NCBI GenBank assembly: GCA_023251515.1
Contig: JAHEYQ010000016.1
Coordinates: 1-64,000, forward strand
Origin: Bacteroidales bacterium
Lineage (GTDB): Bacteria > Bacteroidota > Bacteroidia > Bacteroidales > JACABE01
Direction of reading: 5' to 3'
Length of the DNA: 64,000 nucleotides
Below are positions 18,379-28,143 of this stretch, one piece after another; within the stretch, counting starts at the first letter, position 1; each line of letters starts with the position of its first letter. Both the position numbers and the translations under genes were made by a program. The notes below the pieces were generated by a model. The model did not search any database. It was not told the origin of the DNA and saw only the letters and a list, made by a program, of their open reading frames with translations.

Positions 18379-19731
18379 ATGTCGAAACAAATCAAAATAA
18401 AAAGAGGTTTAAACATCCAATTACAAGGAGAATCGGAAAAAACAATTACCGATTTTAGTTCAATTACTGATTTTGCAATAAAACCATCTGATTTTAATGG
18501 GTTTGCACCTAAATTATTAGTTAAAGAAGGGGATGAAGTAAAAATCGGAAGTCCGGTTTTTTTCAATAAAACCGACGAAAGAATTAAAATTACCTCTCCC
18601 GTTAGTGGAACTGTTAAAACAATTGTCAGAGGAGAAAAACGTGTAATTGAAGAAATTCAGATTACCGCATCTGCTAATCAGGAAGCTATTGATTTTGGAA
18701 AAGCCAATCCTAATGATCTGAATAAAGAGCAGATAACCGAAAAAATACTTAATAGCGGAGTATGGGCTTATATTCGTCAACGTCCTTATAATATTATTGC
18801 AAATCCTTCTGATACGCCAAAAGCAATTTTTATTTCCGGTTTCGACACAGCTCCTCTTGCGCCTGATTACGATTTTATTTTACATGGAAAAGGAGATTTG
18901 TTTCAAACAGGAATTGATGCTATTTAAAAATTAACTTCTGGTAAAATTCATCTGAATTTACATCCCGAAATGAATACTTCAAAAGTATTTACCAATTCGA
19001 AAAATGTTGTAATCAATTATTTTACAGGACCTCACCCTGCCGGGAATGTAGGTGTTCAAATCCATCATATCGATCCGATAAATAAAGGCGATATTGTTTG
19101 GTATGTAAATCCTCAGGATGTTTTGTTAATCGGCAAATTATTTTACGAAGGCAAATATGATGCCTCTAAAATAATCGCTTTAAGCGGTTCGGAACTGCTT
19201 CATGCCAAATATGCAAAAGCAATCGGAAACACTTGCATTTCAGCTTTTGTTAAAGATAATGTTAAGTCAGGTAATTTAAGATATATCAGCGGCAATGCCT
19301 TAACCGGTTCAAAAATTTCAGGAAAAGGATATCTGGGATTTTATGATCATCAGATAACAGTAATTCCTGAAGGAGATTTTCACGAATTCTTTGGCTGGGC
19401 TTTGCCGGGTCTAGATAAATTTAGTTTTTCAAAATCATATTTTTCGTGGTTAACTCCGGGCAAAAAATACAAACTCGATACCAATTATCATGGTGGAGAA
19501 AGAGCTTATGTAATTACCGGTGAATACGAAAAGGTTCTTCCGATGGATATTATGCCCATGCAATTAATTAAAGCCATTTTGGCAGAAGATATTGATATGA
19601 TGGAAAAACTGGGAATTTATGAAGTGGATGAAGAAGATTTTGCCTTGGTAGAATTTATTGATACTTCAAAAACAGAAATTCAGTCAATTATTCGTAAGGG
19701 TTTAGATTTGATTCGCAAAGAAATGAGTTAA
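18379..19731 (+). pseudogene. nqrA: nqrA, Na+-NQR subunit A, interrupted by an in-frame TAA
   Basis: Both halves are NqrA and lie in the same frame. The first part starts at ATG 18379 (MSKQIKIKRGLNI) and stops at TAA 18925-18927 after GDLFQTGIDAI. Reading straight on gives KLTSGKIHLNL and the hallmark GPHPAGNVGVQIHHIDP. Counting the TAA as one residue, the product would have 450 residues, the normal NqrA length. So a single base change, not a deletion, breaks the gene at codon 183, a position that is not conserved in the family as I recall it. NqrA is a peripheral subunit of the Na+-pumping NADH:quinone oxidoreductase needed for quinone reduction. An upstream TTG at 18364 is unlikely to be the start. 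Options are a real nonsense mutation, readthrough or a base-call error. Confidence 0.9.
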
Positions 19732-19764
19732 GAATTTGTTGATTTCATATACAATATAATAAAT

Positions 19765-19842
19765 GAAACGAGCCATCAGAAAATATTCACACACAGGAGG
19801 ATGTTTATATGGCGAGTTCCATATGTACAAATAAATAATTAA
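19765..19842 (+). repeat. Dispersed repeat, copy A, between nqrA and nqrB
   Basis: About 78 bp running from GAAACGAGCCAT to AAATAAATAATTAA. A closely similar copy lies inverted at 43093-43168. The part GAAACGAGCCAT ... ATGGCGAGTTCC is an imperfect inverted repeat (9 of 12), so it can fold. It fills most of the unusually long 121-bp gap between nqrA and nqrB and ends 10 bp before the nqrB ATG. Confidence 0.75.
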
Positions 19843-19852
19843 GAATATACAT

Positions 19853-21013
19853 ATGAAAGCATTAAGAAATTATTTAGATAAAATTAAGCCGAACTTTGAA
19901 AAAGGAGGCAAATATGAAAAATTGCAATCAACTTTTGATGCAATTGAAACTTTTTTATATGTTCCCAAAAAAGTAACCTTTAAGGGCAGTCATATCCGCG
20001 ACAGCATCGACATGAAAAGAACCATGAGCGTAGTTTTAATTGCATTGATGCCGGCTTTGCTTTTCGGAATGTGGAATGTGGGTTACCAACATTCACTATC
20101 AATTGGCGAAACCAATGGAATATTTGACAATTTTCTTTTTGGTGCCATTAAAGTGATTCCATTAATCGCAGTATCATATATTGTAGGATTGGGAATTGAA
20201 TTTATTTTTGCACAATATCGCGGGCATGAAGTAAATGAGGGTTTTTTGGTTTCAGGTATGCTCATTCCAATGATTATGCCTATTGATGTTCCTCTTTGGA
20301 TGTTAGCAGTTGCAACTGCATTTGCTGTTATCTTTGGAAAAGAGGTATTTGGTGGAACCGGAATGAATGTTTTTAATCCGGCACTTATTGCCAGAGCTTT
20401 TATTTTCTTTGCCTATCCTGCCCAAATGTCAGGCGATAAAATCTGGATTGCAGGTCTAACTGAAGGTAAAGGAGTTGTAGATGGCTTTTCGGGAGCTACT
20501 CCGCTTGGAAACTGGGGGCAGAATATTGCAGATCATACTTCCTTTATGGATATGTTTCTGGGTTTTATACCCGGTTCAATTGGCGAAACTTCAAAATTAG
20601 CCATACTGATTGGTGCAGGTATTCTTATTTTCACAGGTATAGGTAGCTGGAGAATTATGCTTTCGACCATACTGGGAGGCGTTTTTATGACTCTTATATT
20701 TAATATGTTTGCAGCCAACGAATATATGAAAGTTGATCCATTAACCCAATTGGTTATGGGTGGATTTCTATTTGGAGCTGTATTTATGGCAACTGATCCG
20801 GTTTCTGCATCACAAACCAATAAAGGAAAATATATCTATGGTTTTATACTTGGTATTTTTGCCATCATGATCAGGGTTTTCAATCCTGCATATCCGGAAG
20901 GGATGATGCTCGCAATCTTATTGATGAATACTTTTGCACCATTAATAGATTATTACATTGTGGAAGCAAATATCAACAGACGCTTGAAAAGAGCCAAAAA
21001 AGCAGTTAATTGA
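19853..21013 (+). CDS. nqrB: Na+-NQR subunit B
   Basis: The 386-residue membrane protein has a soluble N-terminus, about ten hydrophobic helices and the covalent-FMN motif DGFSGATPLG, the Thr near residue 215 being the attachment site in known NqrB. GTGMNVFNPALIARAF and MATDPVSA are family signatures. It carries FMN and riboflavin, binds ubiquinone or menaquinone and contributes to the Na+ path. The length is slightly short of proteobacterial NqrB (about 410). It is the second gene of the nqr operon, separated from nqrA by a dispersed repeat. Confidence 0.95.
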   Translation: MKALRNYLDKIKPNFEKGGKYEKLQSTFDAIETFLYVPKKVTFKGSHIRDSIDMKRTMSVVLIALMPALLFGMWNVGYQHSLSIGETNGIFDNFLFGAIKVIPLIAVSYIVGLGIEFIFAQYRGHEVNEGFLVSGMLIPMIMPIDVPLWMLAVATAFAVIFGKEVFGGTGMNVFNPALIARAFIFFAYPAQMSGDKIWIAGLTEGKGVVDGFSGATPLGNWGQNIADHTSFMDMFLGFIPGSIGETSKLAILIGAGILIFTGIGSWRIMLSTILGGVFMTLIFNMFAANEYMKVDPLTQLVMGGFLFGAVFMATDPVSASQTNKGKYIYGFILGIFAIMIRVFNPAYPEGMMLAILLMNTFAPLIDYYIVEANINRRLKRAKKAVN

Positions 21014-21037
21014 TTTACAAATTAAAAATATATTATA

Positions 21038-21739
21038 ATGTTCAGTAATAAATATATATTCATTTATTCTTCTGTAATGGTTGTAGTTGTGGCAATTGCA
21101 CTGGCAATTGCAGCTATTCAGCTAAAACCGTTTCAGGAAAATAACAAAAGAGTGGAAAAAATGCAGAATATTCTAAGTTCTGTAAACATTGAAAGCACTG
21201 TTAAAAATGCAGAAGAACTTTATAAAAAGTATATAACCGAAACTTATGTTGTAAACAATAAGGGTGAAAAAATTGAAAACGTAAAAGCTTTCGATATCGA
21301 TTTGTACTATGAATTGAAAAAGAAACCCGAAGAACGTCAGTTGCCGGTTTATATATCAAAAATGGACAATGGTGATACAGCTTTTGTTGTAGCTTTAAGA
21401 GGAAAAGGTCTTTGGGGTCCTATTTGGGGTTATATAGCTTTTAAAACAGATATGAATACTGTAATAGGCTCAATGTTTGACCATAAAGGAGAAACACCTG
21501 GTTTGGGTGCCGAAATTGACGGAAAAGCATTTCAATCACAGTTTCAGAACAAAGTTATTTTTGACGAAAGTGGTAAATTTACTTCAATCCAGACCGTAAA
21601 AGGGGGTGCCAAAGATGGCGATATGCACGGTGTGGATGCCATTTCAGGAGGAACAATTACCAGTAAAGGTTTAGAAAAAATGTTATTTGATTGTCTTACA
21701 GACTATCAGGGATTTTTAACTAAAAATAAAAAACAATAA
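21038..21739 (+). CDS. nqrC: Na+-NQR subunit C
   Basis: The 233-residue protein has one N-terminal membrane anchor (about 5-25) and a periplasmic FMN-binding domain. The covalent FMN site is the Thr of DAISGGTITSKG near residue 207, within the family S-x-x-T pattern. GKGLWGPIWGY is also characteristic. It passes electrons between the FeS centre held by NqrD/E and the FMN of NqrB. The gene lies 24 bp after nqrB and 5 bp before nqrD. Confidence 0.95.
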   Translation: MFSNKYIFIYSSVMVVVVAIALAIAAIQLKPFQENNKRVEKMQNILSSVNIESTVKNAEELYKKYITETYVVNNKGEKIENVKAFDIDLYYELKKKPEERQLPVYISKMDNGDTAFVVALRGKGLWGPIWGYIAFKTDMNTVIGSMFDHKGETPGLGAEIDGKAFQSQFQNKVIFDESGKFTSIQTVKGGAKDGDMHGVDAISGGTITSKGLEKMLFDCLTDYQGFLTKNKKQ

Positions 21740-21744
21740 TCGAT

Positions 21745-22404
21745 ATGAGTGATAATATTTCAGTAAAAAAAAGGGAGTCATTGTTTTCGGCTCAAAACTT
21801 AAAGTTACTCAAAGGACCATTTAACGACAACAATCCGATAACGGTTCAGGTTTTGGGTATTTGTTCAGCTTTGGCTGTTACTGTTCAAATGAAACCTGCT
21901 ATTGTTATGGCTTTGTCAGTTATGATAGTTACCGCATTTTCCAATCTGATTATATCCATAATGCGAAACGGAATTCCGCCAAGCATACGTATTATAGTTC
22001 AATTGGTAGTAATTGCAGCTTTGGTTATTATTGTTGACCAGCTGTTGAAAGCGTTTGTTTATGATGTTAGTAAGAAATTATCGGTATTTGTAGGCTTAAT
22101 TATTACCAACTGTATTTTAATGGGAAGACTGGAGGCTTTCGCAATGGCCAATAAGCCCTGGCAATCTTTCCTGGATGGAATAGGTAATGGATTGGGATAC
22201 GGTTTGATACTAGTGGTAGTTTCTTTCTTCAGAGAATTGTTGGGATATGGGAAAATATTGGGAATGCAGGTAATTCCTGATTCTTTTTATCAGGCTGGTT
22301 ATGTAAATAATGGCATGATGATTTTACCTCCAATGGCTTTAATCACAGTAGGAACCATTATCTGGATTCAAAGAAGTAAAAATCGTGATTTAATTGAAAA
22401 ATAA
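21745..22404 (+). CDS. nqrD: Na+-NQR subunit D
   Basis: A six-helix membrane protein of 219 residues, homologous to RnfE. It has the conserved segment [19 protein letters not shown], whose Cys helps ligate the intramembrane iron-sulfur centre shared with NqrE in known structures. It also has the phrase [19 protein letters not shown]. Length and topology are normal. Spacing of 5 bp upstream and 26 bp downstream supports one transcript. Confidence 0.95.
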   Translation: MSDNISVKKRESLFSAQNLKLLKGPFNDNNPITVQVLGICSALAVTVQMKPAIVMALSVMIVTAFSNLIISIMRNGIPPSIRIIVQLVVIAALVIIVDQLLKAFVYDVSKKLSVFVGLIITNCILMGRLEAFAMANKPWQSFLDGIGNGLGYGLILVVVSFFRELLGYGKILGMQVIPDSFYQAGYVNNGMMILPPMALITVGTIIWIQRSKNRDLIEK

Positions 22405-22430
22405 ACTTTAATAATATATATTCCGACACT

Positions 22431-23048
22431 ATGGAAAATTTATTTAATTTATTTGTAAGATCCATTTTCATTGACAATATGATATTTGCATATTTCCTTG
22501 GAATGTGTTCTTACCTTGCGGTTTCAAAAACCGTAAAAACATCAATGGGACTTGGTGTAGCAGTAACTTTTGTATTGTTAATAACAGTACCTGTAAACTG
22601 GCTTGTAGAAACTTATCTTTTAAAAGCCGGTGCTTTGTCGTGGCTGGGCGAGGGTTACAAAGATGTAGATCTGGGTTTTCTGAGCTTTATCGTTTTTATT
22701 GCAGTAATTGCAGCTATTGTTCAATTGGTGGAAATGCTGGTAGAGAAATTCTCACCACCACTTTATAATGCATTGGGGATTTTTCTTCCATTAATTGCTG
22801 TAAACTGCGCCATCTTAGGAGCAGCTTTATTTATGCAGGAAAGAGAATATCACACTATAGGTGAAGCAACGGTTTATGCAGTTGGTTCAGGAATTGGCTG
22901 GTGGTTGGCAATTGTAACACTTGCAGCAATCAGAGAAAAAATTAAATATTCGCATATTCCTGCTCCGCTCAGAGGATTGGGAATTACTTTTATACTTACA
23001 GGTCTTATGGCTATTGCCTTTATGGGCTTTATGGGTATTAAAATTTAA
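22431..23048 (+). CDS. nqrE: Na+-NQR subunit E
   Basis: A six-helix membrane protein of 205 residues, pseudo-symmetric partner of NqrD (RnfA-like). It has the conserved [10 protein letters not shown] and [15 protein letters not shown] segments, each with a Cys likely to ligate the shared membrane iron-sulfur centre. The [11 protein letters not shown] phrase is close to invariant in NqrE/RnfA. Nothing looks damaged. Confidence 0.95.
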   Translation: MENLFNLFVRSIFIDNMIFAYFLGMCSYLAVSKTVKTSMGLGVAVTFVLLITVPVNWLVETYLLKAGALSWLGEGYKDVDLGFLSFIVFIAVIAAIVQLVEMLVEKFSPPLYNALGIFLPLIAVNCAILGAALFMQEREYHTIGEATVYAVGSGIGWWLAIVTLAAIREKIKYSHIPAPLRGLGITFILTGLMAIAFMGFMGIKI

Positions 23049-23077
23049 TTGGTTTAAACATATAAATTGAAAAAAAT

Positions 23078-24322
23078 ATGAGTTTAGGATTTATTATAGC
23101 ACTTAGCGTTATTATATTCCTGTTGATAACAGTGATGCTGGTTGGGATATTGTTATATGCCAAAGCCAAACTGGTACAATCGGGACCTGTGAAAATTAAA
23201 ATTAACGAGGATAAAGAAATTGAAGTTCAGGCTGGTTCTACTTTGCTGCAAACTTTAGCCAATGAGAAAATATTTTTGCCATCGGCTTGTGGTGGTGGTG
23301 GAACCTGTGCCATGTGCAAATGTCAGGTTACTAAAGGTGGTGGAACTATCTTGCCGACCGAAACTGGCTATTTTACACGTAAAGAGCAACAAAATCACTG
23401 GCGTTTGGGCTGTCAGGTAAAAGTTAGAGAAGATTTGGAAATTCATGTTCCAGAAGAAATCTTCGGAATTAAAAAGTGGGAATGCGAAGTCATTTCAAAC
23501 CGTAATGTAGCTACTTTTATCAAAGAATTTGTAGTTAAATTACCTGAAGGCGAAACTCTCGATTTTAAATCGGGTGGTTATATACAAATTGATGTTCCTG
23601 AATGTGAAGTGGATTACAAAGATATTTTTGTAGAACTTGAATACAGAGAAGATTGGGATAAATTTAAAATGTGGGATCTGAAAATGAAAAATACAGAACC
23701 AATTTTCCGTGCTTACTCTATGGCAAATCATCCTGCCGAAGGAAACAAAATTATTCTAAATATTCGTATTGCGACTCCACCTTGGGATAACAAAAGTAAT
23801 TCGTTTATGAAAGTAAATCCGGGAATTTGTTCTTCCTATATTTTCTCCAGAAAACCAGGAGATAAAGTTACAATATCAGGTCCTTACGGCGAATTTTTTA
23901 TTAAACCAACCGAACGCGAAATGATGTTTATTGGTGGTGGTGCAGGTATGGCTCCCATGCGTTCGCATATTTTCGATTTATTCCAAACCAAACATACTAA
24001 CCGTAAAGCAAGTTTCTGGTATGGTGGACGTTCGTTAAGAGAATTGTTTTATGTGGATGAATTTGAAAAAATTGAAAAAGAAAATCCGAATTTTAAATTC
24101 AATATTGCACTGTCAGAACCATTACCGCAAGACAATTGGACTGGTTACACAGGCTTTATACATCAAATAATTTTAGAAAACTATCTCAAAAATCATCCCG
24201 ATCCGGAAGAAATAGAATACTATATCTGCGGACCACCTATGATGAATGATGCTGTACTGAAAATGCTTGACGACTATGGAGTTCCAAAAGAAATGATAGC
24301 CTTCGACGATTTCGGGGGATAA
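23078..24322 (+). CDS. nqrF: Na+-NQR subunit F, NADH dehydrogenase
   Basis: The 414-residue protein has an N-terminal membrane helix, a plant-type [2Fe-2S] ferredoxin domain with [14 protein letters not shown] (Cys near 70, 76 and 79; fourth in RLGCQVK), then an FAD-binding domain with RAYSMAN and GPYGEFF, and an NADH-binding domain with [14 protein letters not shown] and YYICGPPMM. It oxidises NADH and feeds electrons into the complex. It is the last nqr gene, followed at once by a 24-bp inverted repeat that may act as a terminator. Confidence 0.95.
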   Translation: MSLGFIIALSVIIFLLITVMLVGILLYAKAKLVQSGPVKIKINEDKEIEVQAGSTLLQTLANEKIFLPSACGGGGTCAMCKCQVTKGGGTILPTETGYFTRKEQQNHWRLGCQVKVREDLEIHVPEEIFGIKKWECEVISNRNVATFIKEFVVKLPEGETLDFKSGGYIQIDVPECEVDYKDIFVELEYREDWDKFKMWDLKMKNTEPIFRAYSMANHPAEGNKIILNIRIATPPWDNKSNSFMKVNPGICSSYIFSRKPGDKVTISGPYGEFFIKPTEREMMFIGGGAGMAPMRSHIFDLFQTKHTNRKASFWYGGRSLRELFYVDEFEKIEKENPNFKFNIALSEPLPQDNWTGYTGFIHQIILENYLKNHPDPEEIEYYICGPPMMNDAVLKMLDDYGVPKEMIAFDDFGG

Positions 24323-24445
24323 AAAAAATGAGGCTGTCTAAAAAGGCTTAAATTGGCAATTTTACAAAATTAAATGTATTGGTATTCAATATATTATTAA
24401 CTTTGATAACCCATGAAATTGACTTTTTAGACAGCCCCATTTTTT
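24322..24445. mobile_element. MITE-like inverted-repeat element after nqrF
   Basis: GAGGCTGTCTAAAAAG (24330-24345) pairs with CTTTTTAGACAGCCCC (24423-24438), and the pairing extends outward through an A7T/AT7 tract, giving about 23 of 24 matched. The interior is 77 bp of AT-rich non-coding DNA. The ends look like IS terminal repeats; no transposase or clear target duplication is present. The foldback with its T tract may also stop transcription from both converging genes (nqrF and ferritin). Confidence 0.6.
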
Positions 24446-24472
24446 TATTTAACCCAATATAAATCTTTTTAA

Positions 24473-24970
24473 TTATTTGGCTGCTGTTGCCCTCATCGAC
24501 ATAATATCTTTGTCGAACAAATATAAACTGTGAGCACCAATCAGGTTTAATTTATCAATAATTCCTCTTACTGACTTTTCTTCTTCAATTTGCTCGTTTA
24601 CAAACCACTGTATCCAGTTGTTAGTTGAAAAATCTTTTTCTTCCATACAGACTCCAACAATATTATTAATTGATTGAGAAATATATTTCTCATGTTCAAA
24701 TACCTGAGTAAAAATATCTCTGATATCTTTATAATCAACAGGTGGTTGATTTAGAGCAGGAATAATTGCTTTTCCACCTCTTTCATTTACAAAAGCAAGG
24801 AATTTCAACATATGTTGATGTTCCTCTTCTGCTTGTGCATAAAACCATTGAGCCGTTCCTTCAAATCCGTTAACTTCTGCCCATGATGCCATTGATAGAT
24901 ATAAACTAGAAGAATAAGCTTCTTTTTCTATCTGTGCAACTAAAATATTTTCAACATTTTGTGATAACAT
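24473..24970 (-). CDS. ftnA: Non-haem ferritin
   Basis: The open frame reaches 25027, but family alignment sets the start at the ATG at 24970 (MLSQNVENILVAQI), giving 165 residues. It is a four-helix bundle with ferroxidase-site residues in EKEAYSSSLYL, AEEEHQHMLKFLAF and NEQIEEEK. A 24-mer shell would oxidise and store iron in the cytosol. It is convergent with nqrF. No Shine-Dalgarno is visible, as is usual in this phylum. Confidence 0.92.
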   Translation of the reverse strand: MLSQNVENILVAQIEKEAYSSSLYLSMASWAEVNGFEGTAQWFYAQAEEEHQHMLKFLAFVNERGGKAIIPALNQPPVDYKDIRDIFTQVFEHEKYISQSINNIVGVCMEEKDFSTNNWIQWFVNEQIEEEKSVRGIIDKLNLIGAHSLYLFDKDIMSMRATAAK

Positions 24971-25154
24971 ATTGTATTGATTTAAATTTTTGGTAAATAT
25001 AACAAAGTTTTCATTTGCATTGTTCAAATAAGAAAACTCCTTTTCTATATTTTTTATTTTGGAAATGCGTTTAAATTTAATAGGTAAAACCTTTTGATAT
25101 ATTAAAAAACATACAGTTTATTTGGTATTTGAATTTATATTATATAAAACTGAA

Positions 25155-25190
25155 AAAAAGAGGTTGAACTTTGTGGCTCAACCTCTTTTT
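25155..25190. terminator. Bidirectional intrinsic terminator
   Basis: AAAAAGAGGTTGA (25155-25167) and TCAACCTCTTTTT (25178-25190) form a perfect 13-bp stem with a 10-nt loop. It ends in T runs on both strands and lies 7 bp beyond the stop of the minus-strand lipoprotein gene. Confidence 0.85.
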
Positions 25191-25196
25191 GTTTGA

Positions 25197-25780
25197 TTAT
25201 CTGCTTTCAAATTTTTTCATTTCTTCATCAAATGTCTTTTTAAATTTTTCATAATCATAATCTATTTTTAATTCTTTATCTGCTGACAATCTGTTGCCTA
25301 CCCCTTTTACAATGTCATCAGCAGAAACTTCAACACAAACATAGGTTTTGTAATTACCTTCGGTAGTTTTCGTTTGTTTTTCGCATATAACCCTTACATT
25401 AGCCAAAACCTGATTTATAACTTCGCGTGTATTTCCTTCAAATCTTTCTTCCAAACCTTCTACATTATTGGCTTCCGATGATTTTACATAATTGTCGGTA
25501 ACTCCTTTCATTGTTGTTTGAATTAACCAGCCAACTGAGCTTTTACATTGCTCATTGTTTTTTTCTTTGAAACCATCTGATCGAGACTTTCGCCACTTGC
25601 ACTTGCTCTGAAAAGGCTGCTGGTGCTCATAAATTCTTTTTCTCCGGCACAATAATTATTTACCAAAACTTCGCCTTTTGGTAATGGTTGTTGGTCTGCA
25701 ATTTTTTGTTTCGATTTACAACTTGTTGCAATGGCAGCAATAATTAGTATTGCTGATAGATAATACTGAACTTTTTTCAT
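25197..25780 (-). pseudogene. Lipoprotein gene broken by a one-base frameshift
   Basis: The first frame (25780 to about 25526) encodes a lipoprotein signal with lipobox ATSC (Cys21), then CAGEKEFMSTSSLFRASASGES and KKKTMSNVKAQLAG, and stops. The next frame carries on with LIQTTMKGVTDNYVKS, EVINQVLANVRVICEKQTKT, KTYVCVEVS and KKFDEEM-like text to 25197. Adding one T in the GGTTAATTC stretch (about 25522-25527) rejoins both parts into about 194 residues. I believe intact relatives occur as Bacteroidota outer-membrane lipoproteins of unknown role. It may be a true pseudogene or a sequence error. Confidence 0.8.
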
Positions 25781-25995
25781 GATTTATTGTATATTAAATT
25801 AATATTTGTTTGTTTTTCTGATTTCAAATTTCATGCCAAAAATAAACTCTTTTGTCAAAAAATAAACTCACTGAAAATCAATTCTCATTGCAAAAATATA
25901 AATATTATTATTAAAATCAGGTATTTTTGACCATAACTTTATTATAAAATCTTTCAGTATCGGTTAATATTCAATATCAAATCATAAAATCTTTG

Positions 25996-26003
25996 TAATT
26001 TTG
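25996..26003 (+). promoter_or_regulatory. Putative -7 box for the AI-2E-family gene
   Basis: TAATTTTG matches TAnnTTTG 28 bp before the chosen ATG at 26031, so the longer frame starting at 26001 would place the start inside the promoter. No -33 TTTG seen. Confidence 0.45.
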
Positions 26004-26030
26004 TTCTCATTATCAACAAAAAAAATTGCA

Positions 26031-27122
26031 ATGAAAAACAATAAAATATTTATAATAACAGGTATAATTCTATTATTAGCCTCAGCTTTATGGTTTTTTT
26101 CTGAAATCGTTTTCTATGTATTAATCGCTTTGGTTTTATCTATGATAGGAAGGCCAATTGTCGTAAAATTATGTGTTATTCAGATAAAACAATTCAAAAT
26201 CAATGAATCTGTAGCAGCTATTATTACATTATTCTTTATGATATTTATTTTCGCTATGTTTTTCATATTGTTAATCCCCATTTTGATAAATGAAGCAAAG
26301 GTTATTTCTTCGATAGATATTCAAACAGTTATGCAACTTTATCAGGAGCCGATACACAATATTGAATTATTTTTGAAAAGTTATAATATTATAAATCAAG
26401 ATCAAACATTGGTAGCTCTTTTTAGTGAAAAAATTATGAAACTCCTTCAGCTAATCAATTTTTCTGATTTATTTACTACCATTTTAAGCCTTGCCGGAAG
26501 TGTCTTAATATCAATGTTTGCCATATTATTCATTACCTTTTTCTTTCTTAAAGATGCTCTACTATTTAATAATGTAATTATGATATTTACTCCAACAGAG
26601 TATCACACTGAATTAAAACATGTAATGATAAGTTCCCGAAAATTAATAAGCAGATATTTTATAGGATTGTTACTCGAAATGCTGGCAATGTGTATCTTAT
26701 TATGGATTGGGCTAAGTATAATTGGTATTAAAAATGCATTTCTCATTGCATTTATCGGGGGAATTATGGTAATAATACCCTATATCGGAGTTTTGATTGG
26801 AACTGCAGTTGCCCTGGTTTTTGGTATTACAACAGCATTAGGAGCTAATGTAAATGCCGATATTTTGCAAATTGCATGGAATATTCTTGTTGTATATGGA
26901 ATCGTAAAACTTATCGACGATTTTGTATTACAGCCATTTATCTATTCCAATAGTGTAAAAGCTCATCCTCTCGAAATCTTTCTGATCATATTAATGGCAG
27001 GCAGCTTAGCGGGTATTTTGGGCATGGTTTTGGCAATTCCAACTTACACATTTTTAAGAATACTTGCCAAAGAATTTTTCTCTCAACTAAATTTTGTAAA
27101 AAAACTAACTGAAAAAATATGA
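26031..27122 (+). CDS. AI-2E family (UPF0118/PerM-like) membrane transporter
   Basis: The start at 26031 (MKNNKIFIIT) gives 363 residues. Eight or so hydrophobic segments occur, with a large loop after the third, then the conserved C-terminal block GGIMVIIPYIGVLIGTAVALVFG and LQPFIYSNSVKAHPLEIFLIILMAGSLAGILGMVLAIP, given here only as the signature PYIGVLIG and HPLE region. Family members export AI-2, Na+/H+ or other solutes, so the substrate is undefined. The stop overlaps the start of the radical SAM gene (ATGATGATG), implying coupled translation. Confidence 0.88.
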   Translation: MKNNKIFIITGIILLLASALWFFSEIVFYVLIALVLSMIGRPIVVKLCVIQIKQFKINESVAAIITLFFMIFIFAMFFILLIPILINEAKVISSIDIQTVMQLYQEPIHNIELFLKSYNIINQDQTLVALFSEKIMKLLQLINFSDLFTTILSLAGSVLISMFAILFITFFFLKDALLFNNVIMIFTPTEYHTELKHVMISSRKLISRYFIGLLLEMLAMCILLWIGLSIIGIKNAFLIAFIGGIMVIIPYIGVLIGTAVALVFGITTALGANVNADILQIAWNILVVYGIVKLIDDFVLQPFIYSNSVKAHPLEIFLIILMAGSLAGILGMVLAIPTYTFLRILAKEFFSQLNFVKKLTEKI

Positions 27123-28132
27123 TGATGTCCCGCTCGAAAATCAAGGATGCTTTCCAGTTTATTAAATGCTTAAATAGCAAAAAAATAATAAATTACACAA
27201 AATTACGTCTAAGTTTTCATATAAGTAATTTAGTGCATAAAAATTATCATAAAGGAGATGCATTTAGTGTATCAATAGAGCCAACTACCTCATGCAATTT
27301 AAGTTGCAGCGAATGCCCTTCAGGAAATAAAGCTTTTAGCCGTCCGACAGGTAAAATTGATAAAATATTTTTTTATAGTGTAATCGAACAGCTTAAAAAT
27401 CATCTGGTTTATCTTACTTTGTATTTTCAGGGTGAACCATTTTTGCATCCCGATTTCTTTGAAATGGTAAAATTTGCACGTAAAAATAATATTTATGTCG
27501 CAACCTCTACCAACGCTCATTTTCTGACTGAAAAAAATGCGGAATTAACTGTAAAATCAGGGTTAAACAGGCTGGTTATTTCACTTGATGGAATTGATAG
27601 TGAAACTTATAAAATTTATCGAAAAGGGGGTAATTTTAATACTGTTTTGCAAGGAATAAGAAACCTTTGCAATGCAAAAAAGCAAATGAATGTAAGCCAT
27701 CCTTTTGTAATTCTGCAATTTATAGTTTTTGCCACCAATGAGCATCAAATAGATGATATTAAAAGATTAGGAAAAGAATTGGGGGTAGATGAAGTTCAGA
27801 TAAAAACTGCACAAATTTATGATTATGAAAATGGGAATCCGTTAATACCTGAATATCAGAAATATTCGAGATATAAAAAACTTGATGACGGAAAATATAT
27901 CATCAAAAAGAAAATAAAGAATCAATGCTCAAGAATGTGGCAATCAGCAGTAATATGCTGGGATGGAAGAGTTGTTCCTTGTTGTTTCGATAAAGATGCA
28001 GTGTATCAATTAGGCAACCTTAAAAACCAAACTTTTAGTGAAATATGGAAAAACCAAGCTTACAATGCATTTAGAGATCAAATTATTAAAAACAGAAAAT
28101 CAATAGATATTTGCTGTAATTGTACAGAATAA
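27119..28132 (+). CDS. Radical SAM protein with SPASM-like C-terminus
   Basis: The 337-residue protein has the radical SAM motif CNLSCSEC (C59, C63, C66) and YFQGEPFLHPDF, STNAHFL and ISLDG strands of the barrel. The C-terminal Cys-rich segment CSRMWQSAVICWDG, VPCCFDKD and ICCNCTE fits a SPASM/twitch auxiliary cluster domain. Such enzymes modify peptides or small molecules. No substrate peptide gene is seen next to it. Three ATG codons open the frame, so the exact start is uncertain. It overlaps the preceding transporter gene by 4 bp and converges on the giant PKD gene. Confidence 0.88.
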   Translation: MMMSRSKIKDAFQFIKCLNSKKIINYTKLRLSFHISNLVHKNYHKGDAFSVSIEPTTSCNLSCSECPSGNKAFSRPTGKIDKIFFYSVIEQLKNHLVYLTLYFQGEPFLHPDFFEMVKFARKNNIYVATSTNAHFLTEKNAELTVKSGLNRLVISLDGIDSETYKIYRKGGNFNTVLQGIRNLCNAKKQMNVSHPFVILQFIVFATNEHQIDDIKRLGKELGVDEVQIKTAQIYDYENGNPLIPEYQKYSRYKKLDDGKYIIKKKIKNQCSRMWQSAVICWDGRVVPCCFDKDAVYQLGNLKNQTFSEIWKNQAYNAFRDQIIKNRKSIDICCNCTE

Positions 28133-28143
28133 CAAAACTCAGT

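Noticed and set aside
18925..18927. Recoding of TAA as an amino acid genome-wide
   Set aside because: TAA ends many neighbouring genes (purB, nqrB, nqrF, metG) at normal family lengths.
25523..25652. Programmed frameshift in the lipoprotein gene
   Set aside because: The A7 run lies upstream of the break, but the frame stays correct to KAQLAG. The break is at GGTTAATTC, which is not a known slippery site.
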